In this document: piece after piece, positions 25,271 to 35,109 of the stretch
Layout: every line of letters starts with the position of its first letter
How positions within the stretch are numbered: the stretch's first letter is position 1
NCBI GenBank assembly: GCA_034440635.1
Contig: JAOTON010000317.1
Span: 124,001 to 188,000 of the forward strand
DNA from: Lepas anatifera
Lineage: Eukaryota; Arthropoda; Thecostraca; Lepadidae
Direction of reading: 5' to 3'
Length of the DNA: 64,000 nt
The notes under the pieces: model-generated
Seen by the model: the letters and a program-made list of their open reading frames with translations, nothing else
The model's database searches: none
What the model was told of the DNA's origin: nothing
Translations under genes and position numbers: made by a program

Positions 25271-25580
25271 TGTCTGCGCTCATGTACATCTCTGATCTTT
25301 TCGATGAGCAGTTGCGTATTCTTTGTAAATTCACCCCTTATCTTCCAGTCATGGCCCAGGGGGATACATTTTCTATGCACCCTCCACCCCTGAAATTCCC
25401 GATCATCCAGTCTGCGGAAGAGGTGACATGTTTCAACTCAACAAGATCTCATTGGAGCAGCCTGTGGGTAGACTTATCAGTTTGGGGCAGGTTTTGCCAG
25501 TGACAGAGGAATGTCTGAATTTAAGGGGGACACCATGGACTTCAATCCATTTCTTTCCAGTCAAAACCCTAGGGTTAGTG

Positions 25581-26415
25581 GGTATTATGGTAGTAGGCAG
25601 ATCACATCTCACGCTTCAAAAGGATCACATCAGAAGGTCCACTGATCAAAGGGTCTAATGTTCATAGGTTCTACCCTTTGAAAGTTAGATTTTTTAAGAA
25701 GAAGTCCAACATTCAAGAGGTCCAAAGAGGCGTGCTCAGATGCATGAGAGTGGGGTGCATGATGCTGCAGAGGCATGCTAAGACACATGATAATAGGAGG
25801 CAATGAGGGTTGGGTTAGGTCAGATCCAGATCAAATCAGGTCAGGTCAGTTGTGTATGGCCTTGGTCCCTATTTCCTAGTTTGGGGATATCACCCCTCTT
25901 TCTAGAATTGGAGTGCGCCTCTGGTCTGGGTACCACTTAACACTACTCAAACCCTCGCACCTTCCATCTGTTTCACCTCTAGGGATTTTATTGCAGAATG
26001 TGGGGATGTTTCTAAAACATTTCCCAAAGTTATACCCAGACCAGAGGCACACTCAGAACCTGACAAAAGAGGGGTCATATTCCCAGACTAGGAAATAGGG
26101 ACCAAGGGCATACACAACTGACCTCACCTCACCTCACCTCACCTCACCTAACCTAACCTAACCTAACCTAATCTAACCTAACCTAACCCTCATTACCTCC
26201 TATTATCAGGTGTCTTAGCATGCCTCTGTGGCATCATGCACCCCACTCTCGTGCATCTGAGCACGCCTTTTTGGACCTTTTGAATGTCGGACTTCTTATT
26301 CAAAAGGTCTAACTTTCAAATGGTAGAACCTATGAACATTAGACCCTTTCATCAGTGGACCTTCTGATGTGATCCTTTGAACCGCGAGATGTGATCTGCC
26401 TACTACCATAATACC
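25581..26415. mobile_element. Foldback element, 835 bp, with 9-bp target duplication
   Basis: Left arm 25581-about 25925 and right arm about 26040-26415 are long imperfect inverted repeats (ends GGTATTATGGTAGTAGG and CCTACTACCATAATACC). It is flanked by the exact direct repeat GGGTTAGTG (25572-25580 and 26416-26424). Nine-base duplication and long arms fit a Mutator-like foldback transposon. No coding capacity. Confidence 0.85.
26121..26187. repeat. Interstitial (CCTCA)n(CCTAA)n, TTAGG-like array
   Basis: Five CCTCA units followed by about eleven CCTAA units (TTAGG on the other strand, the common arthropod telomere repeat). It is inside the right arm of the foldback element. The left arm has only a short GGGTTGGGTTAGGTCAG equivalent, so this is local expansion, not a telomere. 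Confidence 0.85.
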
Positions 26416-26619
26416 GGGTTAGTGTTAAAATTTCTGATTTAAAGAGGCACTGTGCCCTATTGCCCCCCAGTTCTGCTGCCAGTGGCTTTTGCCCATCTTT
26501 TTTCGTCATCAACTATTTTTATTATTTTCCATATGAGACAGATGAAACGGAATGATACAGATGGGAATTAAAAAGAAAAAGTTACAGACAAGATTAAAAG
26601 AGCTAAAATATATTAAAGT

Positions 26620-27060
26620 GATTGCAAGCTCATATCCACCCAGCCCCATCTGGTCAGCCAGCTGGCAGGGACTGACAGCTATCTATCGATTTTGGCACCC
26701 CCACCCACCATCAGCGCCCTCACTGCAGCCACTGCACTGCCAGCCACTTAAGATTCACACCAATTTGCAATATACTAGGGAGAAAATTGCACTCATTCCT
26801 ACCCACACAATGCTATGCTTCCTCTCTTATTAGTTAGTTAGTTTTATAAGGCCCCTCCTGTGTCTTTATAACCATTCAGCCATTATTTGGTTGGTTTTCA
26901 GTGTCGCTTTTCTCACACTAGTCTCGTAAATTCACACCAGGATAATAAAATTCACACCACTCACTCCTGTCTTCAAAGGTACCCACACAGACGAGATCTT
27001 GTCAAAAATGCCATACCTTGCATGCTGGGCTGCAGGCACCCCCAGAAGACCACTGGTCAA
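26620..27060. repeat. Dispersed repeat family E
   Basis: Shares ATACTAGGGAGAAAATTGCA, CTCTCTTATTAGTTAGTTAG and CACCACTCACTCCTGTCTTC-like strings with 44640-44990. Confidence 0.65.
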
Positions 27061-27884
27061 TCTTTCAACTGTTGTGCTATTTTATAAAAAAAACAGGTGA
27101 CTGCTGATGCCAAGTGGTTAACAAAAAACCAGGTGACACCACAGCCACCGGTCAGCCAACTTGGATGGTGGCATGTACTTTCATTCCGATTCCAATCGGA
27201 ATTAAATCCGGCTAGAGTTCCATCCGATCTATCAAGATTCACTAGTACTCACTCTGACAGCACAACTCCGCCAACAACACAGTCAGGGAACTTCAGGCCT
27301 CTGCAGCACGTTCAAGTTCCGAGAAGGTGGCATACCAATGGGGGACAGGGGTCACATTGCAGACAAGGAGCCCACTTATATGTTGGTCTAGTATAGGTAA
27401 CCCTGAACAGCGGGAAGCCAAGCCGACTCGCAGACAAATGGCTGTTTCGCTCAGGCCGCGTCCCCATCTTCAGCAGCCACACGACCGGCGGTGGAACGAC
27501 AGACGAACGTTGAGCAGCCAGGCAGGTCCCAGCTCTTAGCGGGGCTCTACAATCCGATCGACCCGGCCGCCACCGACGTCAGGGAGAACCGCGGCCCGTG
27601 TAGGCCGAGAGACTTCAAGGCAGTGTTGTAGAGTGTTTAGTCTAGTCTTAAAATCAGAATGTGTGTCACGAGTGTCTGTGTATATGCCAGCAACCAAATA
27701 GGGTACTAGTGGGTCAGGTATAACTAGGTCAAAAATTTGAATACACAGTTGGTCCCGACTCAGTCTTCCTCTCGCCTCCGACGACATAACAACAGCACCA
27801 ACTAGAATCATCGTTACCCGGCGAACGCCGCCGTAAATTTCTGAGCATAGGTAGCCGATTTGCAAATTCGGTATGCAAACCAAG
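27061..27884. other. Intergenic, nothing recognised
   Basis: A 190-residue open frame on the minus strand (28108-27536) overlaps the minisatellite at 27885-28165 and has no recognisable domain. I do not call it a gene. Confidence 0.35.
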
Positions 27885-28165
27885 TCCAAACCAAGGACTG
27901 GGGTGCAGGTCACGAGGACGGACTCGAGGTCACTGAGGACTGGGGTGCAGGCCGTGAAGACACCAGCGGTGGCGTTGGGTCGACGCATCACAGGACGGCT
28001 CGGGTCACCGAGACTGAGTGTAGTCCAGGACTGGCTCGGGGTCGCCAGGACTGGGTCAGTCGAGGATGGGTTCGGGGTCACCGAGGACTGGGGTAGCCGT
28101 GAAGACACCAGTGTGGCGTTGGATGCTGACGTGCAGACCGTGAAGGGGGGCTCGGGGTCACCGAG
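27885..28165. repeat. Degenerate minisatellite (GGTCACCGAGGACTGGGGT)
   Basis: Loosely repeated GGACTGGGGTGCAGGYCRYG and CTCGGGGTCACCGAGGAC units with GTGAAGACACCAG linkers. Confidence 0.7.
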
Positions 28166-28609
28166 GACAATTCTTGCTTTTAACCGGCAACAATTCGTCA
28201 GATTTTACAATGCAATCGCCAGACAAAAAGCAGTATCTGGTCAGCCGTTTACATACTGCTTTCTGCCTAGGTAAAACCGTCCCGGCGAAAGCGTGAAGAT
28301 TAGCAGTATGTGGATACTGCATTTTGCTCGGTTAAGGCATGCGTGTCTGCGGGCCGTACTGCCTTTTGACATAACTTACATACGTTTTATGTGAAAAATT
28401 ACATCTGATTGTTATAATTTTGGTACCATTAGACGCGCAATTTCAAGGGCTTTCCAGTGATACCAAAAACCAAAAATTAAGGAATAATGATACATGCTGC
28501 TTTTTCCTTGCCGAGGGCAGAATAGCACGCATATCACAGCACACTATACACTCAATATCATAACACGCACGTGAATTACATGTGTGCAGTCTGATAGAGC
28601 CAGACAAGA
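28166..28609. other. Intergenic, nothing recognised
   Basis: No supported feature. Confidence 0.35.
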
Positions 28610-29170
28610 GTATAAAAGAGGAGCAGGGCACTGGTGGACAAACAGATGGGACAGTGAAAGATAGGAGAGGAGGGAGGCTGTAATCGAGTTACATGCACTC
28701 AAGAAGAGTCGAGCAGAAGGGACAAGAAAGGGGCTGTGTACTAGTGGGTCAAATAGGGCCAGACAGAGCAGAGAAGAAAAGGTAAGGTGCTGGTGGGCAG
28801 ACAGAAGGGGCCGGGAAATTCGGACAAGAGAGGAGGTCTGGGCTCTGGTGACCTCTCAAAAAAGAGCCAGGTAGGGCGAGCAGTGTGAGAGAGGTTAGAA
28901 CACTAGTGGGCAGTCGGATATGACTGGACAGGACAGAGAAGGGAGGGCAGGGCAATGGTGGGTCGAATACAGTCAAACAGGGAAGAGAAGAAGAGAGGCC
29001 AAGGTGCTGTTGGGCAGCCAGGTATAGTCGAGCAGGGCAAATAAGGAGGGTAAGGTATTGATCGACATTCAGATACGGCCAGACGGGGGAAGCTGGTGGG
29101 CAGTCGGATTTGTCCGAACAGGGCAAATGTAAAAGGATGGCTGGGTGCTGCTGGGCAGTAAAATAGAGAT
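28610..29170. repeat. Degenerate tandem repeat, unit about 55-60 bp
   Basis: Units of the form GGTGCTGGTGGGCAGNCNGA followed by a purine-rich GAGAAGGGAGGG half. The 222-residue minus-strand open frame across it (29417-28749) is composed of the repeat (recurring Leu-Pro-Ser segments) and is not called as a gene. Confidence 0.7.
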
Positions 29171-30196
29171 GGGTGATTTCACAGGTTAGGGTGAGCTGTA
29201 AGACACGGCCCCAGATATTTGTTAACCAACGAGTGGAGAACAAGTTGACGTGGCAGGACATGTAGTTTGGATTCCAGTAGCTGATATCTACAGTTATGGG
29301 CGAAAATCGGTGGTTGGCCCTGGGCCGCTCATTGGTGGGCGCAGCATGGGGGACTGGTAGGAAAAATGCCCACCAGTTAGCAGCTTCAAATATGCCTGCA
29401 CTTAAAACTTCTTGCAATACACACTTAAAACCTGTCGAACCATTTCCAAAAACGTAAACTTTTACCAGCCTTTACAAACTGCAGCTATCCTCTGGTACAA
29501 CACTCTTATCAAAACTTTATACACACTATCGCCAAATTATTTGCGAGTTCCGGTACCGACCACATCGTCGGACGCCTTGGATTTGAAAATTTCTATGCCC
29601 GAATCGGATAAAAAGAAGACTCAATCGCCATTAAATTTTTTTAAATAGTGTTTTCTTTAATGCAACCAAACCTGATAAATGCCGTGGTTCATTCAAAAAA
29701 CCTTCTCAAGGGATTTATAGGACTATACAGAATATGGAATCCAGTGTCCCACCATGGATATTAAAACCACGGTTAGCCATGCTATCTGGTAACCGTGTAG
29801 TAATGAAACTGGTAGGCCATCGGTGACCCCAGAATCGTGACGAGTGAGATGATAAAACATAGGGTGTCATGATCCTGTTTTAATCACTAGTGCAAGTTGG
29901 TACAGATATGCAGTGTATATAAGAAGACTTCCTACAGACGCCCCCTCATCCAACCACTCATGCAAACATATTCCGTGGGGACTGGGCCCATTCGGGCATT
30001 TTCTGGGTCTGCTCCCAAATGGTGTTGGATTACTTGTCTATTTGCAGCCCGGAGACAACTGAATGCGCTTTGAGGTCTGACGAGCAGTGATATTTTAGTG
30101 GGACCTTGGTGCTAGTAGCTGTAAAGCTAAATGCAGAGGAATCTGTCATCACTTGCTAAATAATGTTTTATCGTCACAGCTACACGCTGAAACAGT
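29171..30196. other. Upstream flank of SNAPC5
   Basis: Presumed promoter and 5' UTR region of the plus-strand gene starting at 30197. No diagnostic promoter motif and no other gene. Confidence 0.35.
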
Positions 30197-33100
30197 ATGG
30201 CAGCCATGGGCGGGGAAGTAATGGACAAGAAGGTGGTTAGTGCTAAATTGAACAGACTCCTTCTGGAAGAGAGGGAGATTGTTGGAGCAATGGCAAAGCT
30301 GAAGGAGCTGAAGAACAAGCTTAAGGTGAGAAGGGTTGACTGCGGAAAAGGACCAGTCCCTATGGTCTGGTGTGGATCGGAGACGGACCAGTCCCAATGG
30401 TCTGGTGTGGATCGAAGACGGAGATTTAAAACTCAAATGTGAGGAAGCGATGAGTAGTTTCCGAGTGCCGAGGTTGAATTTTCTAATTGTTTTAGACGGC
30501 TGAAAAGACCTACAAAAAGTCAGAAGACTCTTAAACCATTCGGGTATAATTTAGGCATTTGCATTGTACTCTTTGGAGATATATATGTTTTAGAATTAGA
30601 TGTGCTGTTTAGAAAGCGAATTGTGTTATAAGGTATCTTCTGGTAGGGTGCGGGTTGGGACCGGCTGTCTGATCTGCGCCGGTGCTGCCGCCAGGTGGAG
30701 GAGCTGAGCATCATGGCGGCGCTGCGGGAGCGCTCGATGCTTGTGGAGCCGGCGTCAGAGAGGGCGCCAGATCCGGCGGCCACGGCAGTGTCGGGGAGGC
30801 TGCAGCCTGAGGGGACTGTGGCACCGCCCTCGGGCGGAAGAGCAGACGGACAGGCGCCCCCCCTCCTCCTGCAGCTGCCGGACCTGCGGCGCCCACTCCA
30901 TCGGCGGCACCCGGACCCTCGGCGCCTAGTCAGCCCCAATTACAGCTCTCTGTGCCCTGGAGCACTGCTCAAGGTCAGCTCAACAACGTCTGCAACAGAA
31001 TGTATTTAATTCGTGTTTGTCTCGTTGTAACTTGGTATGGAAGTGTGGGATCGGGTATGTGAACAGAGATCGGTTCTGTTGATTTTGCTTCTGCGTAGTC
31101 AGCAGAGGCCTGCTGTAGTGGAACTGCTGGTTGCTTACCTTCATCGTCGGAGGGGGCGGATTCTCCCCACCCCTCACCGCATGTTTTCTCGGGGTATATT
31201 TGACGGGAAAATATGACCCTTATTTCTGGTGATCTCCTGAAATTTCTGAATTCTACTAAAACTAAATTAGACAAGGTGCCTGACAGTTTTGGATAATCCC
31301 TAGCACCGGGATGGTTCAATGGCTTGTTACTTTAGGGAGGGTCTATTTACATGTATTTGGTCCCAGGAATGATTTACGAAAGCTTTCTCCTTTGGCGGAT
31401 CAGCAAGAGCATGTACCCCTGCAATTTAATATTGGGATCGCAAGGTTCGGCAAGATAGAAAGCAATTATGACAGAAAGTTTTTTTCTTATATGAATATGA
31501 TGCATTATGCTGCATTATTTTACTTCCCTACATCCGCCTTTGACTATTTTAAACGTAGATAAGTTTTGAAGTGCTGCGGCGAGGAGCATGATGATTCTAT
31601 GTAACAGAAACTGTTAAAATGAATACATTTCACTGCATAGTTGTGGCCTTCAAACTGTCATTGAATTCGGAACTTTCACATATTCTAAGACAAATGTTTC
31701 ACATTGATTAATATTCTTCTATGACCTAAGAAAATAATATTTCAGTTCCAATTTTTCAAATCGGACCAGGGAGAGGCGAACCCGCCGTGCAAATCAATTT
31801 GGGTAGCCAGGAGCCCGACATGGTCAGAGGTGTCACACATTTCTTTCATATGGGTCAGATTTCAAGGGGGCTTTCTAACCCTAACCAGAGGGCCCGGAGT
31901 TTTGAAGGTCTCTACATTGTGGTGGACCAAACACCCAGTTCTGCTATACCTGTATATCATTTACAGATTCCTTCCGCTGACTAAATACCCCTTATAAGAA
32001 AGGAGGCCACCTATGAGCCTCCTTTTCCATTAATGGGTCTCCGTGTGCCCCTCATTTAATCGGATGGGGGCTCATGACCTTTTAATTACCCGACTTTGGA
32101 ATATGGGCAAGGCTATCAACTGAAGATAATGTTGAACTAAGAGCATCCTCTTCTATCTAGAAAGCCTCCTCGATCAGATATGCCCCCTTTGATCTGTTCA
32201 GGGGCCATCTCATGCATGCCGGGGGCCTTAATTGTAAGAACGGCAAGCTATCGGGGGTGCTGGAGACCTGGGTCTGCCAAAATTGGATCCTGCGTAACTT
32301 GTTCGGGCGGAGAGGATTTCCGTCACCTGCTTTAGGCGTCCATCCTCTAAATATATAACTGACTAGATCATTTAGCTGACCTGGGAGCATGCTCTACCAT
32401 TTAAAGGGAATGTGGTACCTTCATAACGTGATTTTAACTGAGATAGCCAAGTTGTAAAGCAAGTCGGAAAACCCAGTCCTCCATATATCATTTGTCTTGG
32501 AACTCGATATTTCCGTAGAAAAAGCTAAAACCTACCTGACACTAGCCCCCTCATCAGCCCCTCGCCGGGCGGCTATTGTTGTGAGCTGCTGGTGTGACGA
32601 CATATGCTGACGTCACGATGAGCATCACAATCGAAGCCCTTGAAGCGTTTCAAGTATGGTCGTGGTTGCCAGATCATGACATCATCCACAGGTAGATATT
32701 TATTTTCCTAGAGGAGTATTTTTAAAAACAATATATTGAGCTTATTGAACATTTATCAGAGAAATCATGAGTGGTTTCATTATTTTTGGCTGAAAGTACG
32801 CCTAATTTCACTAAATTCCAGGATTCGACCAAGGTGCCACATTCCCTTTAAAGGAAATGTGACACCTTTATAACGTGATTTTAACTAAGATTGCCAGGCT
32901 TTAAAGCATGCCGGAAGGTCCGGTACTCATATCATTTATCTTAAAGCTCAAAATTTCCGTAGAGAAAAGCTAAAAACCTACCTGAAATGTACCCAAAATG
33001 TACCCATGCAGCCGGCCACAGTTGTCAACTGTTGGTGTGACGACATGCTGACATCACGGTCATGGACGTTAAAGGGAATGTGGCACCTTCACAACGTGAT

Positions 33101-34494
33101 TTTAACTGAGATAGCCAAGTTGTAAAGCAGGTCGGAAAACCCGGTACTTCATATTGCATCTGTCTTGGAACTCGATATTTTCGTAGAAAAAAGCTAAAAC
33201 CTACCTGACACCAGCCCCTCTCAGCCCCCCGTCGCCGGCGGCCATCGTTGTGAGCTACTGGTGTGACGACATATGCTGACGTCACGATGAGCATCAGCCA
33301 ATCGAAGCCCTTGAAGCGTTTAAAGTATGGAAGTGGTTGCCAGATCGTGACATCATCCACAGGCTGATATTTATTTCTTTTCCTAGAGGAGTATTTTTAA
33401 AAACCAAATATTGAGCTTATTGTACATTTTTCAGAGAAATCATGAGTGGTTTCATTATTTTTGACTAAAAGTACGCCTAATTACACTAAATTCCAGGATT
33501 CGACCAAGGTGCCACATTCCCTTTAAGAGGACGTGTTCTGGCCCCAAGGTGCCACATTCCATTTAGAGAGAATGTGGCACATTGGTCGAATCCCGGAATT
33601 TAGTGTAATTAGGGGTATTTTTGGCCGAAAATCGTGAAAACGTCCATTATTTCTCTGATGTATGTACAATGAGCTCAATATTTTGAGTTTTAGGATGCTC
33701 CTTTAGGGTGAACATAAACCTCTGCCTGTGGATGACGTCATGATCTAGCAACTACTACCATATTCAATAGGCTTCAACGGCTTCAATTGGCTGATTACTC
33801 ACCGTGACATCAGCGATGTCGTCACATCAATAGCTGACAACTGTGGTCACCTGGTTGGGGTAGATTTGAGGTACATTTCAGGTAGGCTTTTAGCTTTTCT
33901 CCATGGAAATTTTGAGTTTCAAGACAAATAATATATTGAGTATCGGGTTTTCCGGCATGCTTTACAACTTGGCTATCTCAGTTAAAATCACGTTATAAAG
34001 GTGCCACATTCCCTTTAAACGTCAAATGGGTAGACCTACGTGACTGTTGGCAACGCATTGATCATCACATTACTGAGGCTATGAGAGGTTTCCAACATCG
34101 AAGAAGGTCTCCCCGAAATCAGCGGAGGGCCTTCTAAATTTGCATGGGGTCTCCCTCACTCCTGGTTTTGGTGAACTTGTCCCAGTCATCTCTGGGGGCA
34201 GGACTGCGGCCATGGTTCCCCTGCTGAGATGGTCATGAATCATACACTGATGTACTGCAGACGTTTTTATCATGTTCTTTCTTCGTTTAAGTGCGTACTT
34301 TTTAATTAACATTTCTTGGCATATTAACTAGTTCATAACAAATGTATCGAAGAAACATAATAATGTCAGTAACCCACTCAGCGCCTCTAGTATCCTTCAA
34401 CCGTCGTGCCAACTGCGAATCGCCATCCCTTTTACCGTTAATTCTCGTTCCAGGCTACGATGAAGAGGAGGAAGAAGATGAAGATGATCTTTAA
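30197..34494 (+). CDS. SNAPC5: SNAPC5-like subunit of the snRNA-activating protein complex
   Basis: SNAPC5 (SNAP19) is the smallest subunit of SNAPc, which binds the proximal sequence element of snRNA promoters for pol II and pol III. Exon 1 is 30197-30325 (43 codons), exon 2 30695-30973 and the last exon 34454-34494. The donors are AAG|GTGAGA and CAAG|GTCAGC; the acceptors end CCGCCAG and GTTCCAG. Exon 1 is a charged coiled coil (RLLLEEREIVGAMAKLKELK). The junction reads KNKLK-VEELSIMAALRER, matching human NRLKVEELALQSMISSR. The last exon encodes an acidic tail (YDEEEEEDEDDL then stop), as in human. Exon 2 changes frame at a run of seven C at about 30858-30864: upstream reads GGRADGQ, and a Pro/Ala-rich frame follows. 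One missing C restores phase 1, which is what the last exon needs. I infer a sequencing indel. Predicted length is about 149 residues, longer than human (98) because of the linker. Confidence 0.78.
31755..31984 (+). CDS. Possible alternative exon of the SNAPC5 gene
   Basis: A TAATATTTCAG acceptor ends at 31745 and is followed by an open frame in phase 1, the same phase as the last exon. It reads VPIFQIGPGRGEPAV and ends LQIPSAD at a stop (31982-31984). It could be an alternative terminal exon, or end early at the weak donor GAAG|GTCTCT (about 31906), which keeps phase 1 into the acidic tail. No known domain. It may equally be chance. Confidence 0.3.
32401..32851 (+). mobile_element. Family D TTAA MITE, 451 bp
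   Basis: TTAA-AGGGAATGTGGTACCTT at the left and AAGGTGCCACATTCCCT-TTAA at the right. Non-coding, in the long SNAPC5 intron. Its right TTAA is also the left TTAA of the next copy. Confidence 0.88.
32848..33068 (+). mobile_element. Family D TTAA MITE, left half
   Basis: Begins TTAAAGGAAATGTGACACC and stops after about 220 bp where the next copy starts at TTAA 33069. The right half is missing or displaced. Confidence 0.7.
33069..33526 (+). mobile_element. Family D TTAA MITE, 458 bp
   Basis: Complete, with TTAAAGGGAATGTGGCACC and the inverse GGTGCCACATTCCCTTTAA. Same orientation as the copy at 32401. Confidence 0.9.
33560..34018 (-). mobile_element. Family D TTAA MITE, inverted copy
   Basis: Inverted relative to its neighbours. 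The left end is mutated (TTTAGAGAGAATGTGGCAC) and the right end is GGTGCCACATTCCCTTTAA. A leftover AAGGTGCCACATTCC at 33546-33560 marks the end of a further, mostly lost, copy. Confidence 0.82.
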
Positions 34495-35109
34495 TAAGGA
34501 TCTTCGCGCTCAACTACTGTGATAATAGTCATACTGACATTTTGAGATGGTTTCGGTGATGTGTTGTCTGACACTGTTTTCAATAGCACGTCGCCACGGA
34601 TGAAATCGGACGCAAGGCCGTTGAAGAGTATTATCATTGCATCATTTGTAACTTGAAATACACTGCAGAATGTGAATTCGCCTTTTGTATTATAATTACA
34701 CCATTATTACGTAAAAACGGGCACTATTACAGTACTAGAACTCACAAGATGACACTGCCTGTCTTCATACCGATATCACGTGCCTCACCACAGGACACAG
34801 GTACGCACACACGCCACACAGCATTGACACAGGCCCTCTGTCAGGACGATGCCCTCTTCACAGAGGCTCGCAGACCCGTGCAACTTCGCAGGAGTCTGCA
34901 ACATGGCTCTCAAGGGCCCGGGAAAACTGCCCCGAAGAACGGGAAAACTACATGGGACACGCAATAGCATCTGCAATTATATGAGCGAATCCTGCTGTGG
35001 TATAAACAAAACACACAGCTGGCCTCTCCCCCGAGTCCAAAGACTGCAACCCATCCTCACTGATATATGTATGTGTGGTCGGCGGAGATAACCTGTAGGT
35101 GGGGCGCAC
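34495..35109. other. Convergent intergenic between SNAPC5 and MAEA
   Basis: Holds the 3' UTRs of both genes, whose stops are 615 bp apart. No gene seen. Poly(A) signals are not obvious. Confidence 0.5.

Larger units (their letters stand above)
20875..25284. mobile_element. hAT-like element of 4.4 kb filled with an internal minisatellite
   Basis: The left end CAGGGGCGTAGCCAG is a classic hAT terminus. The right end, CTGTCTGCGCTCATG, is a degenerate inverse (11 of 15). Exactly outside both lies TACATCTC (20867-20874 and 25285-25292), an 8-bp target duplication as hAT transposases make. No transposase is visible. Nearly all of 21720-25270 is tandem repeat. Confidence 0.75.

Noticed and set aside
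26121..26187. Chromosome end (telomere)
   Set aside because: Only about 70 bp, in the middle of the window and inside one arm of a foldback transposon.
27536..28108. 190-residue minus-strand open frame
   Set aside because: Half of it is the GGTCACCGAGGACTGGGGT minisatellite; no recognisable family.
28749..29417. 222-residue minus-strand open frame
   Set aside because: Coincides with a degenerate tandem repeat; low-complexity Leu/Pro/Ser content, no domain, no splice context.
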